Part shown: positions 1 through 7,315 of the stretch, piece by piece
Position numbering within the stretch: the first letter of the stretch is position 1
Layout of the letters: the number at the start of each line of letters is the position of its first letter
Assembly (NCBI RefSeq): GCF_016908525.1
Contig: NZ_JAFBEB010000002.1
Span: 336,392 to 400,391, forward strand
Length of the DNA: 64,000 nucleotides
Source: Brevibacillus fulvus
Lineage (GTDB): Bacteria > Bacillota > Bacilli > Brevibacillales > Brevibacillaceae
Direction: 5' to 3'
The notes under the pieces: generated by a model
Seen by the model: the letters and a program-made list of their open reading frames with translations, nothing else
The model's database searches: none
What the model was told of the DNA's origin: nothing
Program-made: the position numbers and the translations under genes

Positions 1-1095
1 CTGATTGCTGTTTGTCTGAGCTTGCGTCAACAGGTTGCGCAAATTGTCAATCATTTCATTGACATGAAGCCCCAATTGCTGAAATTCCATTGCCCGGCTT
101 TTGACAACCAGTTTTTGACTCAAGTCACCTTGACTGACACGCTTGGTTAAATTTGTAACCAATTGAAGAGTGCGGACAAAATAGCCGGACAAGACAAACG
201 TCAACAGCGCTGCCAATAAAATAATGATCAGACAGCTGATCGCTTTATTCAGGAGGAGCTGGTTGATTGCCTGACTGATCTCTGAAGCGGGCAGCTGCAC
301 GACTACGCCCCAGTTGACCCCGTTCATCGATGTGGGAATGGACCGATAGGAACCGAACATATCAATCCCTTTGGAATCGATCCAGGTGCGTGATCCGCTT
401 TCGCCCTTGATAGCGCCGGCGACCGCTTTATTGTCCGTAAAGCTGATCTGTTTGATCACAAACTCGTCAAACTGCGGATGGGCGATCACGATTCCTTGTT
501 GATCGGTCAGGTAGGCGAAACCAGCCTTCCCGGGATGGACATCGTTGATCAAGCTTTGCATATTGGACAAGTCCAGATTGGCGCACAGTGCGGCGATGAC
601 TTCTCCTTGTGCATTTTTGATCGGATAGGACATTGTCACGGTCGGACGATTGGATGTTTTGGAAATGTACGAGCTGCTAATAAAAATATTTCCCTTGATT
701 GCCTGTTGGAAATAATCTCGATCGGAGCGATCGCCATTTTGTCCGCTGCCGTTGCGGGCGATTTGCATGCCGGTTTTATCGATCACCGTAATCAATTCAA
801 AGTAAGGCATTAACCGGGTCGTTTTGTTCAACATTTCGGATTGCTGCTGCGGATCGCCAGACACAATGGCGGGATCGGCGGACAAACTTTGCAAGGCGAT
901 ATCGGCATCGTGAATGCGGTTGGCGATCATCCGGGTAATATCCTCGGCGAGTATGGATGTTTGCTCCGTATATCGGTCAACCGTGCTTTGCCGGCTCTCC
1001 CGGTAGGACAGAATCGTCAAAGAAATAGCGGTAATCAAAACGATGGACAGCATAAGGCAAAGTAAAATGGTTCGAAAGCGGAATAAACGTATCAT
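1..1095 (-). CDS. Methyl-accepting chemotaxis-type sensor, N-terminal part (runs off window)
   Basis: The frame is open from an ATG at 1095, with GGAG 8 nt upstream, to the window edge, giving 365 residues. An N-terminal membrane helix (about residues 8-28) is followed by a roughly 250-residue extracellular region with double-Cache features: 'GQNGDRSDRDYFQQA' and later 'GFAYLTDQQGIVIAHP'. A second membrane helix follows at about residues 300-322 (ISCLIIILLAALLTFVLSGY). After it comes a HAMP-like stretch (QLVTNLTKRVSQGDL...FQQLGLHVNEMIDNL). The visible end (LLTQAQTNSNQ) is typical of the run into a chemoreceptor signalling domain. A sensor kinase or GGDEF output cannot be excluded because the C-terminus is missing. 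It probably senses a small extracellular ligand. Confidence 0.8.
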   Translation of the reverse strand, partial: MIRLFRFRTILLCLMLSIVLITAISLTILSYRESRQSTVDRYTEQTSILAEDITRMIANRIHDADIALQSLSADPAIVSGDPQQQSEMLNKTTRLMPYFELITVIDKTGMQIARNGSGQNGDRSDRDYFQQAIKGNIFISSSYISKTSNRPTVTMSYPIKNAQGEVIAALCANLDLSNMQSLINDVHPGKAGFAYLTDQQGIVIAHPQFDEFVIKQISFTDNKAVAGAIKGESGSRTWIDSKGIDMFGSYRSIPTSMNGVNWGVVVQLPASEISQAINQLLLNKAISCLIIILLAALLTFVLSGYFVRTLQLVTNLTKRVSQGDLSQKLVVKSRAMEFQQLGLHVNEMIDNLRNLLTQAQTNSNQ

Positions 1096-1257
1096 TAGTC
1101 CATCTCCAATTTTTTGATTTTATACGCACATATACCCTTCCTTTCCTTACATCAAACCGGGAACGCCAAATAGCACGGGGGATTGGTTTTTTGTTTGCAA
1201 ATGCAGCAAATGGTATGATATACCAGTGGAAACAAGTTGTACGTCAGGAGGAAACCC

Positions 1258-2289
1258 ATGCAACCGACAAAAAAATGGCTGCAAAACATCGTGTTCTCCA
1301 TGTTAGTCGCCATGCTGGCAAGCGGCTGCCAGCTTTTTGGGAAGCAGCAGGGAAACGGAGAAAGCAGTCCGCCGCCTGCAACACCGACGGTTCCGTCCGA
1401 TCAGGCAGAGCACCCGCCAACAGCAGATCCTGTCCTTTTTCCTGACATCCCACGGGAGATTACGCTTCCGCCCGGCGGCAAGCTCGATTTGCCGCAAGTG
1501 AACGGATTAACCTACGCTTCAACGAACCCTGACTTGCTGGCTATTGGCCAGGATGGTTTGGCGATTTCGGCGGATGCCAAGACCGGTCAGCAAGCGATCC
1601 TGAGAATGAAGCTGGCAGGTGAAACGAAAGAGACCGTGGTGAAAATAAAAGCCTCTTTGGGCGACACGATAAAAACGGTGAACGGCATACCGACCGTGAC
1701 CAATCCGGAAGATTTGAGCGTAGTTGTCAACAAGCAGCGGTCGCTGCCGCCAGGATATGTTCCGCAAGATCTGGTGGCACCTAATGTGCCGTTCAGCTTC
1801 CAGGAAAAAAGCGAAAAACGCTTGATGCGGCGGGAAGCAGCGAGCGCTCTGGAAAAAATGTTCGCGGCGGCGAAAGAAGAGGGCGTCACCTTGCTCGGGG
1901 TTTCTGCTTACCGCTCAGAGGCGACGCAAAAGGGGCTGTTTGCCTATTATGTGGAAACCCAAGGCTTGGAACATGCCGAACGGTTTAGCGCGCACCCTGG
2001 TAAAAGCGAGCATCAGACAGGCTTGGCCATTGATGTTTCCGGTCGTGATGCCGCTACCAGATTGGAACAAACCTTTGCCGAAACGATAGAGGGAAAATGG
2101 CTGGCCGCCCATGCCCATCAGTTTGGGTTTATTATCCGCTATCCCAAAGGAAAAGAGGAAATGACCGGCTATGCGTATGAACCGTGGCATATCCGTTATG
2201 TAGGAGTGAACATGGCCAAAGAGATCGCCGAACAAGGCATTACTTTGGAACAATACTTTGCCGATTCGCTCCCTGTCAGCGGAAAATAG
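1258..2289 (+). CDS. D-alanyl-D-alanine carboxypeptidase lipoprotein, VanY/LdcB family
   Basis: This 343-aa lipoprotein has a lipobox LASGC near residue 23. A linker of about 130 residues contains a Big-like beta-sandwich stretch (GKLDLPQVNGLTYASTNPDLLAI). The C-terminal peptidase domain carries VanY-family (M15B) motifs: SAYRS, SEHQTGLAIDV (zinc His and Asp) and EPWHIRYVG (zinc His). Such enzymes trim the terminal D-Ala or D-amino acid from peptidoglycan stems outside the membrane. The chosen ATG at 1258 has AGGAGG at 1246-1251; an upstream TTG at 1237 would place the RBS inside the gene. The gene is monocistronic and divergent from the chemoreceptor. Confidence 0.9.
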   Translation: MQPTKKWLQNIVFSMLVAMLASGCQLFGKQQGNGESSPPPATPTVPSDQAEHPPTADPVLFPDIPREITLPPGGKLDLPQVNGLTYASTNPDLLAIGQDGLAISADAKTGQQAILRMKLAGETKETVVKIKASLGDTIKTVNGIPTVTNPEDLSVVVNKQRSLPPGYVPQDLVAPNVPFSFQEKSEKRLMRREAASALEKMFAAAKEEGVTLLGVSAYRSEATQKGLFAYYVETQGLEHAERFSAHPGKSEHQTGLAIDVSGRDAATRLEQTFAETIEGKWLAAHAHQFGFIIRYPKGKEEMTGYAYEPWHIRYVGVNMAKEIAEQGITLEQYFADSLPVSGK

Positions 2290-2323
2290 CGGGAAAGTCA
2301 GCAAAAAACGAGAACATACGAAA

Positions 2324-2413
2324 CTAAAACATATAGATCAGCCCAACCATGGCGAGGATGCTCAAGACTGCAATCGTGATGATTGCCGCAGTTTGTCTGG
2401 TGCGAGCTTTCAT
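2324..2413 (-). CDS. 29-aa single-pass membrane miniprotein
   Basis: A 29-codon frame starts at ATG 2413 with a GTGGAGG Shine-Dalgarno about 7 nt upstream and ends at TAG 2324. It begins with the basic head MKARTRQ, followed by a continuous hydrophobic helix (AAIITIAVLSILAMVGLIYMF). The layout (short positive N-terminus, one helix, no C-terminal tail) is that of Firmicute miniproteins such as DUF4044 and the stressosome-associated Prli42 family. Assignment to either is tentative and rests on layout rather than clear identity. It lies downstream of, and on the same strand as, another miniprotein gene (2538-2630). Confidence 0.6.
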   Translation of the reverse strand: MKARTRQTAAIITIAVLSILAMVGLIYMF

Positions 2414-2470
2414 GTCGTTTACCTCCACTTTTTTCGCTTAGTATCCCCAATTCCGGCCGGAACAAGCGAA

Positions 2471-2510
2471 GAAGAGGCATTGCAACAATTTTTTGCTGCA
2501 ATGCCTCTTC
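2471..2510 (-). terminator. Hairpin downstream of the 30-aa gene
   Basis: Perfect 14-bp arms (GAAGAGGCATTGCA at 2471-2484 and its complement at 2497-2510) surround a 12-nt AT-rich loop. Read on the minus strand it follows the stop of the 2538-2630 gene by 27 nt. There is only a weakly T-rich tail, so it may be a pause, a stabiliser or a poor terminator. Confidence 0.5.
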
Positions 2511-2537
2511 TGTTCCTGAAGTATTTTACAGGGAAGC

Positions 2538-2630
2538 TTAATCGCAACTGCGACGACGGCGGGCTTTCACCAATAAACGTTGACCAGGTCTTAACACAAC
2601 GGTGATCGTACGACGGCGGCTACTACTCAT
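2538..2630 (-). CDS. 30-aa arginine-rich miniprotein
   Basis: A 30-codon frame starts at ATG 2630 behind a strong purine-rich RBS (AAGGGGGGTGA) and ends at TAA 2538. The peptide (MSSSRRRTITVVLRPGQRLLV, then KARRRRSCD) holds 9 Arg and 1 Lys in 30 residues, with two Arg clusters flanking a short beta-prone core and a C-terminal Cys. No family is recognised. The good RBS, downstream hairpin and clean start and stop argue for expression. The charge suggests nucleic-acid or acidic-surface binding, which is inference only. Confidence 0.55.
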   Translation of the reverse strand: MSSSRRRTITVVLRPGQRLLVKARRRRSCD

Positions 2631-2785
2631 GATGTCACCCCCCTTGCTGTACAGTTAATGTATTGTATGATCGGAAGACGAGGATGGTCTGGACAAGTGT
2701 TACAGGTTAAATTAACCAAATTTCCATCGGCAGGTATTTAACTGGAAATCCGGACGCAGGCGACAGCAGTCCGCAAGAAAATTAT

Positions 2786-2814
2786 TTGACTTTTCACTTT
2801 TATAGGTGTAGAGT
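2786..2814 (+). promoter_or_regulatory. Candidate sigma-A promoter of the aminotransferase gene
   Basis: TTGACT (2786-2791), 17-bp spacer, TAGAGT (2809-2814); the gene starts 36 bp further on. Confidence 0.45.
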
Positions 2815-2850
2815 TTAGGCAAAAAAAGAGAAGAATCAGGAGTGTTTACT

Positions 2851-4047
2851 ATGGCTGTACGATATGCAAACCGAATGAATTCACTGAAAGCCTCAGAAAT
2901 TCGCGAGATTTTAAAAGTCACGGAAAAACCGGAAGTAATTTCCTTTGCCGGCGGTCTCCCAGCCCCAGAATTGTTTCCCGTTGAGGAAATGAGAGAGGTT
3001 GCGTCCCTCGTCTTGGCGGAAAGCGGCAGACAGGCACTTCAATATGCAACGACAGAAGGCTTTGGCCCGCTTCGTCAAAAACTGGCAGACCGGATGAATC
3101 GCAAGTTGCAAACCAACGTGACGGCCGACGATATTTTGATTACGAGCGGTTCGCAACAAGGGCTTGATTTTACCGGAAAAGTATTTCTCGATGAAGGCGA
3201 TATTGTACTTTGTGAAAGTCCGTCTTATTTGGGGGCGATTAATGCTTTCAAAGCGTACGGACCGAAATTTGTGGAAGTGCCGACAGATGATGAAGGTTTG
3301 ATTAGCAGTGAATTGAAAGAAATTTTGGAAAAAGTCCAACCAAAATGCATTTACGTTATTCCCGATTTCCAAAATCCAACAGGGAGATCTTGGACGCTGA
3401 AGCGCAGACAAGAGTTCATGGAAATCATCAATCATTATGAAATTCCGGTCATTGAGGACAATCCATACGGCGAGCTGAACTTTGAAGGGGAGATTTTGCC
3501 GTCATTGAAATCGATGGATACAAAAGGCTTGGTTATCTTTTTGGGCACCTTCTCCAAAATTTTCTGCCCGGGTTATCGGATTGGCTGGGTTGCGGCGAGC
3601 CAGGAAATTTTGGAAAAATATATTATGATCAAGCAGTCGGCAGATTTGCATACTTCTTCCATCAGCCAACGGGAGATTGACAAATACTTGGAATTATACG
3701 ACATTGATGAGAATATTGCCAAAATTAAAGAAGTTTACCGTAAACGGCGTGATCTGATGCTTGCCGAAATGGAAAAGGAATTCCCGGACAATGTGAAATT
3801 CACTTATCCGAAAGGTGGATTGTTCACATGGGTTGAACTGCCTGCGCACGTTGATGCTCGCGAAGTGTTGCTCAAATGCGTGGAAAACAATGTGGCATTC
3901 GTGCCGGGGGGCTCTTTCTATCCTAACGGAGGAAACGAAAATACCTTCCGCCTGAATTATTCCAACATGCAAGAAGACAAAATTGTCGAAGGCATTCAGC
4001 GTTTGGGCAAAATTTTGCGCGAAGTGTTGCAGCCCCTTCCACAATAA
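2851..4047 (+). CDS. PLP-dependent aminotransferase, class I/II (2-aminoadipate/aromatic type)
   Basis: This 398-aa fold-type I aminotransferase opens with the ISFAGGLPAPELFP block typical of the 2-aminoadipate/LysN and MocR-like transaminase group. PLP-contact motifs are visible: ITSGSQQGLD, IPDFQNPTG (the NPTG loop), and GTFSKIFCPGYRIGW, whose Lys should form the Schiff base. The C-terminal substrate-carboxylate Arg lies in ENTFRLNYS. No helix-turn-helix is present, so it is an enzyme rather than a MocR regulator. The start is ATG 2851 with AGGAG at 2838-2842. It is probably a broad-specificity aromatic or branched-chain aminotransferase; the exact substrate cannot be read from the sequence. 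Confidence 0.88.
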   Translation: MAVRYANRMNSLKASEIREILKVTEKPEVISFAGGLPAPELFPVEEMREVASLVLAESGRQALQYATTEGFGPLRQKLADRMNRKLQTNVTADDILITSGSQQGLDFTGKVFLDEGDIVLCESPSYLGAINAFKAYGPKFVEVPTDDEGLISSELKEILEKVQPKCIYVIPDFQNPTGRSWTLKRRQEFMEIINHYEIPVIEDNPYGELNFEGEILPSLKSMDTKGLVIFLGTFSKIFCPGYRIGWVAASQEILEKYIMIKQSADLHTSSISQREIDKYLELYDIDENIAKIKEVYRKRRDLMLAEMEKEFPDNVKFTYPKGGLFTWVELPAHVDAREVLLKCVENNVAFVPGGSFYPNGGNENTFRLNYSNMQEDKIVEGIQRLGKILREVLQPLPQ

Positions 4048-4087
4048 GACCGACGAAATTTTTCCCAAAAGACCGAATAACCGAAGA

Positions 4088-4121
4088 AGTCACCTTCCTG
4101 ATCAGGAGGGTGACTTTTTTT
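4088..4121 (+). terminator. Rho-independent terminator of the aminotransferase gene
   Basis: A 12-13 bp stem (AGTCACCTTCCTG / CAGGAGGGTGACT, one G-U pair) is followed by seven T. It overlaps the last codons of the convergent HipA-like gene. Confidence 0.85.
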
Positions 4122-4956
4122 CGGTAAGCGACTTGTTGGGCAGCGCCGGTTCAGCGGACTTCGCCTTCCTTTTACGCAGGGCGATTTTTTTCTTGTAACG
4201 GAGCCAGCGCAACATCATATGACGGATTCGTTTTTGCCGGTAGAGCAACAAGTCCCGGATAAAAGACCGGATCGATGGGCTCAAATATTCCTCGGGAACC
4301 GTATCGAGCGCCTCGTCGATGACCGAACTGTCCAACTGCTCAATTTTGGCAATCATCGGCTCCAAATCGCTCTTGGTAACGGTTAATCGTGGGTACCCCC
4401 CGGAGTAGTAGAAGAAGCGGCGGGCGCGACGCCAATGCGGATGATTCCACGGATATTGCTTCCACCTTTTTGCGGGGCCATACAGGGAGTGGCCATGATC
4501 GATCAAGTACCAGTTGTATTTACTCGAGTCGTGATCGCGGTATAAAATCAGGTTTCGGCCAGCGCGGTCCGTATTGAGAATCCAGGCATCAAAAACAACA
4601 AGCTGACGAAGCAAGTCAAGATGATTCACATAGCGCTCCGGACTACGTCTTACCTTGGGATGGGCTTTGTCCCATCGTACGACTCGCTCCGCATTCGCCC
4701 GCACAGAGACAAAACCGTGCCGAATTTTTCCGGTGGGACTCATGATCGTTGCCGGTTCCATATCCGCAACAGGAAATCCCAAATGCTTGGCTAAGTACGC
4801 GGCGACAAATTCGTTTACAATCATTGGGCCGGCATGGAACCACTGGCGCTGTGTCGCAAATTTGAAATAGCCGCGCTCACCCTCCTGATTTTCCACCAGC
4901 CAAACGTGGCTGTGCGGGCGCTTTCGCCAAACCTTCTGACAATTCCACTCACTCAT
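4102..4956 (-). CDS. HipA-like kinase family protein (no partner antitoxin)
   Basis: This 284-aa protein resembles the HipA-like kinase family. The nucleotide-binding part begins HVWLVENQEGERGYFKF, where the Lys is a candidate ATP-binding residue. A catalytic-loop-like segment FDAWILNTDRAGRNLILYRD is followed by a metal-binding-like WYLIDHGHSLYG. The C-terminus is very basic (RYKKKIALRKRKAKS). HipA toxins usually sit beside a HipB antitoxin; none is adjacent here, so this is more likely a stand-alone kinase. The start is uncertain: a GAGGAGG lies 14 nt before ATG 4956, while GTG 4971 overlaps it. The gene is convergent with the aminotransferase. Confidence 0.72.
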   Translation of the reverse strand: MSEWNCQKVWRKRPHSHVWLVENQEGERGYFKFATQRQWFHAGPMIVNEFVAAYLAKHLGFPVADMEPATIMSPTGKIRHGFVSVRANAERVVRWDKAHPKVRRSPERYVNHLDLLRQLVVFDAWILNTDRAGRNLILYRDHDSSKYNWYLIDHGHSLYGPAKRWKQYPWNHPHWRRARRFFYYSGGYPRLTVTKSDLEPMIAKIEQLDSSVIDEALDTVPEEYLSPSIRSFIRDLLLYRQKRIRHMMLRWLRYKKKIALRKRKAKSAEPALPNKSLTEKKSPS

Positions 4957-5190
4957 GGTGAAGAAGAACACCTCCTCATCAACCCGAGGTTTCCTACCAG
5001 TTTATGGGACTTCCCCCCATTTTGCCTGTGTACTTGTACGTGAGCCAAATGTGTAAAAGTACTTGAGCAACCGTTGAACGGGAAAACACCTCTTGACGGG
5101 GAGAAGCGAACTTGTCAAAGGAGCAGGAGCTTTTCCCAGAAAACGGATAATTTTTGCAATTTCGACTTTAAAAAAGCGAGAAAAAACTAC

Positions 5191-5219
5191 TTGCCAATAA
5201 AAAAAAGTTGAGCTATTAT
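5191..5219 (+). promoter_or_regulatory. Candidate sigma-A promoter of the marR gene
   Basis: TTGCCA (5191-5196), 17-bp spacer, TATTAT (5214-5219). The expected transcription start (about 5226) is just upstream of the first palindrome at 5238. The mRNA leader would then be about 160 nt. The rest of 4957-5190 shows no gene. Confidence 0.55.
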
Positions 5220-5237
5220 ATTCCATGCCGACGGTAA

Positions 5238-5360
5238 AGTTTTACTTTAAAACTATTTGAGCATCAACATAATGTACGAAAGAGATAGTCCCAGAATTAA
5301 AATAGCATTCCGGCGCTTGAACTGCGTTTCCTTTATCGTTTATAGTTTTACTATAAAAAT
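5238..5360 (+). promoter_or_regulatory. Twin palindromic operators upstream of marR
   Basis: A 7-3-7 inverted repeat AGTTTTA-CTT-TAAAACT (5238-5254) is repeated almost exactly at 5344-5360 (AGTTTTA-CTA-TAAAAAT). Both copies are followed by ATTTGA. Their centres are 106 bp apart, close to ten helical turns, and the first lies just downstream of the predicted promoter. MarR regulators commonly bind AT-rich palindromes of this size to repress their own gene, so these are candidate autoregulatory operators, possibly with looping. Confidence 0.6.
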
Positions 5361-5388
5361 ATTTGACGATAAAGGTATGGGTGATTCC

Positions 5389-5820
5389 GTGGAAAATGAT
5401 ACGCGGCAACGGCAAATTGAGGACGTTTCGAAACATTTCTTTAAGATCTCGCAGTATTTTCTTCGACAATGGCTGGAAGAAGAGAATGAACGGTTAAGCG
5501 CCAAACAGTTTATACTACTGCGTGCATTGTTTGAGTTAAAACGTTGCACCGTATCGGAACTGGCTGCCGAGATTAATTTGTCAGCAAGTGCGACAACGAT
5601 CGCTTTAAATAAGTTGGTCAAATCCGGTTATGTCCATCGGGTCCGTTGTGAAAATGACCGCCGAGTCGTCTGGGTGGAAGTAGCACCGGAAATCATTCCT
5701 TATATCAATCAGTTGATTGATAGACGACGGCAGATCATGGAACAGCTTTTGGAATCGTTAACCGATGAAGAATTGGCTCAATTCAAAATGTGCCTGCAGA
5801 AAATGAAGATGACTACATAG
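5389..5820 (+). CDS. MarR-family transcriptional regulator
   Basis: At 143 aa it has the usual MarR length. It has an N-terminal dimerisation helix, a winged helix-turn-helix (SAKQFILLRALFELKRCTVSELAAEINLSAS..., recognition helix SASATTIALNKLVKSGYVHR) and the wing motif RCENDRRVVWVEVAP, equivalent to the DxRR wing. A C-terminal helix pair completes the dimer interface. The start is taken as GTG 5389 with GGGTGA just upstream; the frame remains open further upstream, but that region carries the operators and is unlikely to be coding. No Cys redox sensor is seen in the wing, so the inducer is unknown. A small secreted-protein gene follows in the same direction. Confidence 0.85.
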   Translation: MENDTRQRQIEDVSKHFFKISQYFLRQWLEEENERLSAKQFILLRALFELKRCTVSELAAEINLSASATTIALNKLVKSGYVHRVRCENDRRVVWVEVAPEIIPYINQLIDRRRQIMEQLLESLTDEELAQFKMCLQKMKMTT

Positions 5821-5931
5821 CACCCTTGAAAGGGGGGATGCAGCGAATTTTACCTCGCTGTGTGCAAGTAACGCTTTCAAGCAAACCAGAACGATTAGAT
5901 TTAACAAGTAGAGATAGGAGTGTTTTCTATT

Positions 5932-6156
5932 ATGAAAAAATTGAACGCTATGTTCGCTATTGCTTTAGTCGCTTCGCTTGGTTTTGTAAATTCGGCTGCT
6001 GCGAAAACAGATGACGATGATGCCAACACTTACAAAGCCGAACCTGTTTTTGCCATCTGGCAAAATCCGGTTTTCCAAGCACAACAACCAGCTCCAGCTG
6101 CACCAGCTGACACCACCTCTTTCCAATTTGTTCCGGAAAGCCCAGACAACGACTAA
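5932..6156 (+). CDS. Small secreted protein (74 aa)
   Basis: A Sec signal peptide (MKKLNAMFAIALVASLGFVNSAAA) with a likely cut after AAA is followed by an acidic DDDD patch and a Pro/Ala/Gln-rich mature part of about 50 residues (QAQQPAPAAPADTT). No family is recognised. The ATG at 5932 has AGGAG at 5916-5920. A strong terminator follows closely, so this is a compact independent gene or the second gene after marR. It has no Cys and no second hydrophobic segment, so it is probably released from the cell. Confidence 0.7.
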   Translation: MKKLNAMFAIALVASLGFVNSAAAKTDDDDANTYKAEPVFAIWQNPVFQAQQPAPAAPADTTSFQFVPESPDND

Positions 6157-6178
6157 TTTACATCCGTATCATATAGGA

Positions 6179-6208
6179 AAAGGCCTTCTCCAGTTGGGGA
6201 AGGCCTTT
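6179..6208 (+). terminator. Rho-independent terminator
   Basis: 10-bp perfect stem AAAGGCCTTC / GAAGGCCTTT around a 10-nt loop, 23 bp after the secreted-protein gene. The short T-run at the stem end and the symmetric A-run suggest it also serves the convergent gene at 6213. Confidence 0.75.
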
Positions 6209-6212
6209 CTGC

Positions 6213-6539
6213 TTATCTTTGCTGCTGCAATTGATAGGAAGCGGTTTGCACGGCGCCGTATGGACTAACGGAACTAACCAGCTGTTGTTCCATTTGTTCG
6301 CACAGATTGAGCACCTGCTGGAGCCGTTGCATGGCAACTTCATGTCCTTGCATCGCTGCCTGGATCGTTTGGACGGCTTGAGTTTCCCGTTGCACCAGTT
6401 GTTGCAGAAGAGAAGCATTTTGTTGTTCTTGCTGCAACATGTTGCGGTAAACCTCATTGGATTGCGCCGTTTGCTGCAGCAGTTGCTGGGCCAACTGTCT
6501 GCATTGAGTGAGCTGTTGATTCGCATATCCTGTATTCAT
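6213..6539 (-). CDS. Glutamine-rich coiled-coil protein (108 aa)
   Basis: About one third of the residues are Gln, arranged in heptad-like helical stretches (NQQLTQCRQLAQQLLQQT, MLQQEQQNASLLQQLV). The whole protein is predicted to be one or two long amphipathic helices, ending ASYQLQQQR. The ATG at 6539 has AGGAGG 8 nt upstream; longer starts lack an RBS. There is no signal peptide or membrane segment. Gln-rich helical proteins of this size occur among spore coat and inner-spore proteins of Bacillales, but no specific family is recognised. Confidence 0.65.
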   Translation of the reverse strand: MNTGYANQQLTQCRQLAQQLLQQTAQSNEVYRNMLQQEQQNASLLQQLVQRETQAVQTIQAAMQGHEVAMQRLQQVLNLCEQMEQQLVSSVSPYGAVQTASYQLQQQR

Positions 6540-6628
6540 GGGGAAGAACCTCCTTTTTATAGAATCACTTACCTCGATTATCATTCTTTACTTCCGTTGC
6601 TTTTATGCAAAAGAAAGGATCAGAAAAA

Positions 6629-6775
6629 CTACGGTTGCTTTTTTTCCTGCTCCTCCACCTGTTGCTCGTCCAAGTTGGTGCGGATGCGAATGATCGGACT
6701 GTCCGGGGGCGGGGCGATCACACGGTCGCTTAGTTCTTTAAAGTCGGGGAGAGTGGGTTCCTGTTCTCGGTTCAT
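6629..6775 (-). CDS. Small acidic/Pro-rich protein translationally coupled to bpsB
   Basis: A 48-codon gene starts at ATG 6775 immediately after the stop of the methyltransferase gene (TGA and ATG abut) with AGGAGG 9 nt upstream. The peptide includes PDFKELSDRVIAPPPDSPII followed by a charged C-terminus (NLDEQQVEEQEKKQP). There is no signal peptide and no known domain. The tight coupling makes it the third gene of a polyketide operon. Confidence 0.62.
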   Translation of the reverse strand: MNREQEPTLPDFKELSDRVIAPPPDSPIIRIRTNLDEQQVEEQEKKQP

Positions 6776-7315
6776 TCAAGTTTCCTCCTTTGCAAGTGTT
6801 TCCAAAGTTTCTTCTTCGAGCGGAATTCTTACGCGAAGCAACAGCCATAAATTGAGCAGCGTAAAGATCACAGCGGTTCCATAAGCGCCGAACGTAGCGG
6901 GAAGCGTATAAAGCTCAATCGCTACAATGCAATAATTGGGGTGGCGCAGAAAGCGGTACGGGCCGCGATTGACCAGGGAAGCGCCGGGCAAAACAAAAAT
7001 TCGCGTATTCCAAAATCGGCCGAGACTGGCGATACACCAATATCTGCCGCATTGAGCCAACAGAAAACAGCCGAATGGAAGCCACCATAGTTGCGGCAAG
7101 CGACTGACCTGCAGGCTTTCGTACAGAAGACTGAGAAAAAAGCAAACGTGGAGCGCGACCAGATAGCGGTAGTGCCCGGCGCCCACTTCATACCCGCCTT
7201 GCGCTCGAATATAGGCAGCATTTCTCTTCGCCAATCCTACTTCCCACAGGCGTTGTATAATCACGGCCACATAGACAATCCCGAAAAACAGAAGCAAAAA
7301 ATCACCTCGCTTCAA
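6776..7315 (-). CDS. bpsB: Isoprenylcysteine carboxyl methyltransferase-family O-methyltransferase (BpsB type)
   Basis: This 179-aa integral membrane protein has about five hydrophobic helices and the ICMT-family C-terminal signature: RGPYRFLRHPNYCIVAIEL, with the RHPNY box that binds S-adenosylmethionine. In Bacillus subtilis the equivalent gene (ypbQ/bpsB) follows a type III polyketide synthase and methylates its alkylpyrone products; the same order here supports that role. Its start overlaps the synthase end by 14 bp, so the two are co-translated. The gene symbol follows that synteny. Confidence 0.85.
   Translation of the reverse strand: MKRGDFLLLFFGIVYVAVIIQRLWEVGLAKRNAAYIRAQGGYEVGAGHYRYLVALHVCFFLSLLYESLQVSRLPQLWWLPFGCFLLAQCGRYWCIASLGRFWNTRIFVLPGASLVNRGPYRFLRHPNYCIVAIELYTLPATFGAYGTAVIFTLLNLWLLLRVRIPLEEETLETLAKEET

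Noticed and set aside
478..1065. Plus-strand frames opposite the chemoreceptor gene
   Set aside because: They lie antisense to a continuous 365-codon frame with clear Cache and HAMP features, and have no RBS or recognisable content.
5257..5388. Upstream extension of the MarR frame
   Set aside because: It would put the palindromic operators inside the coding region, lacks an RBS and exceeds normal MarR length.
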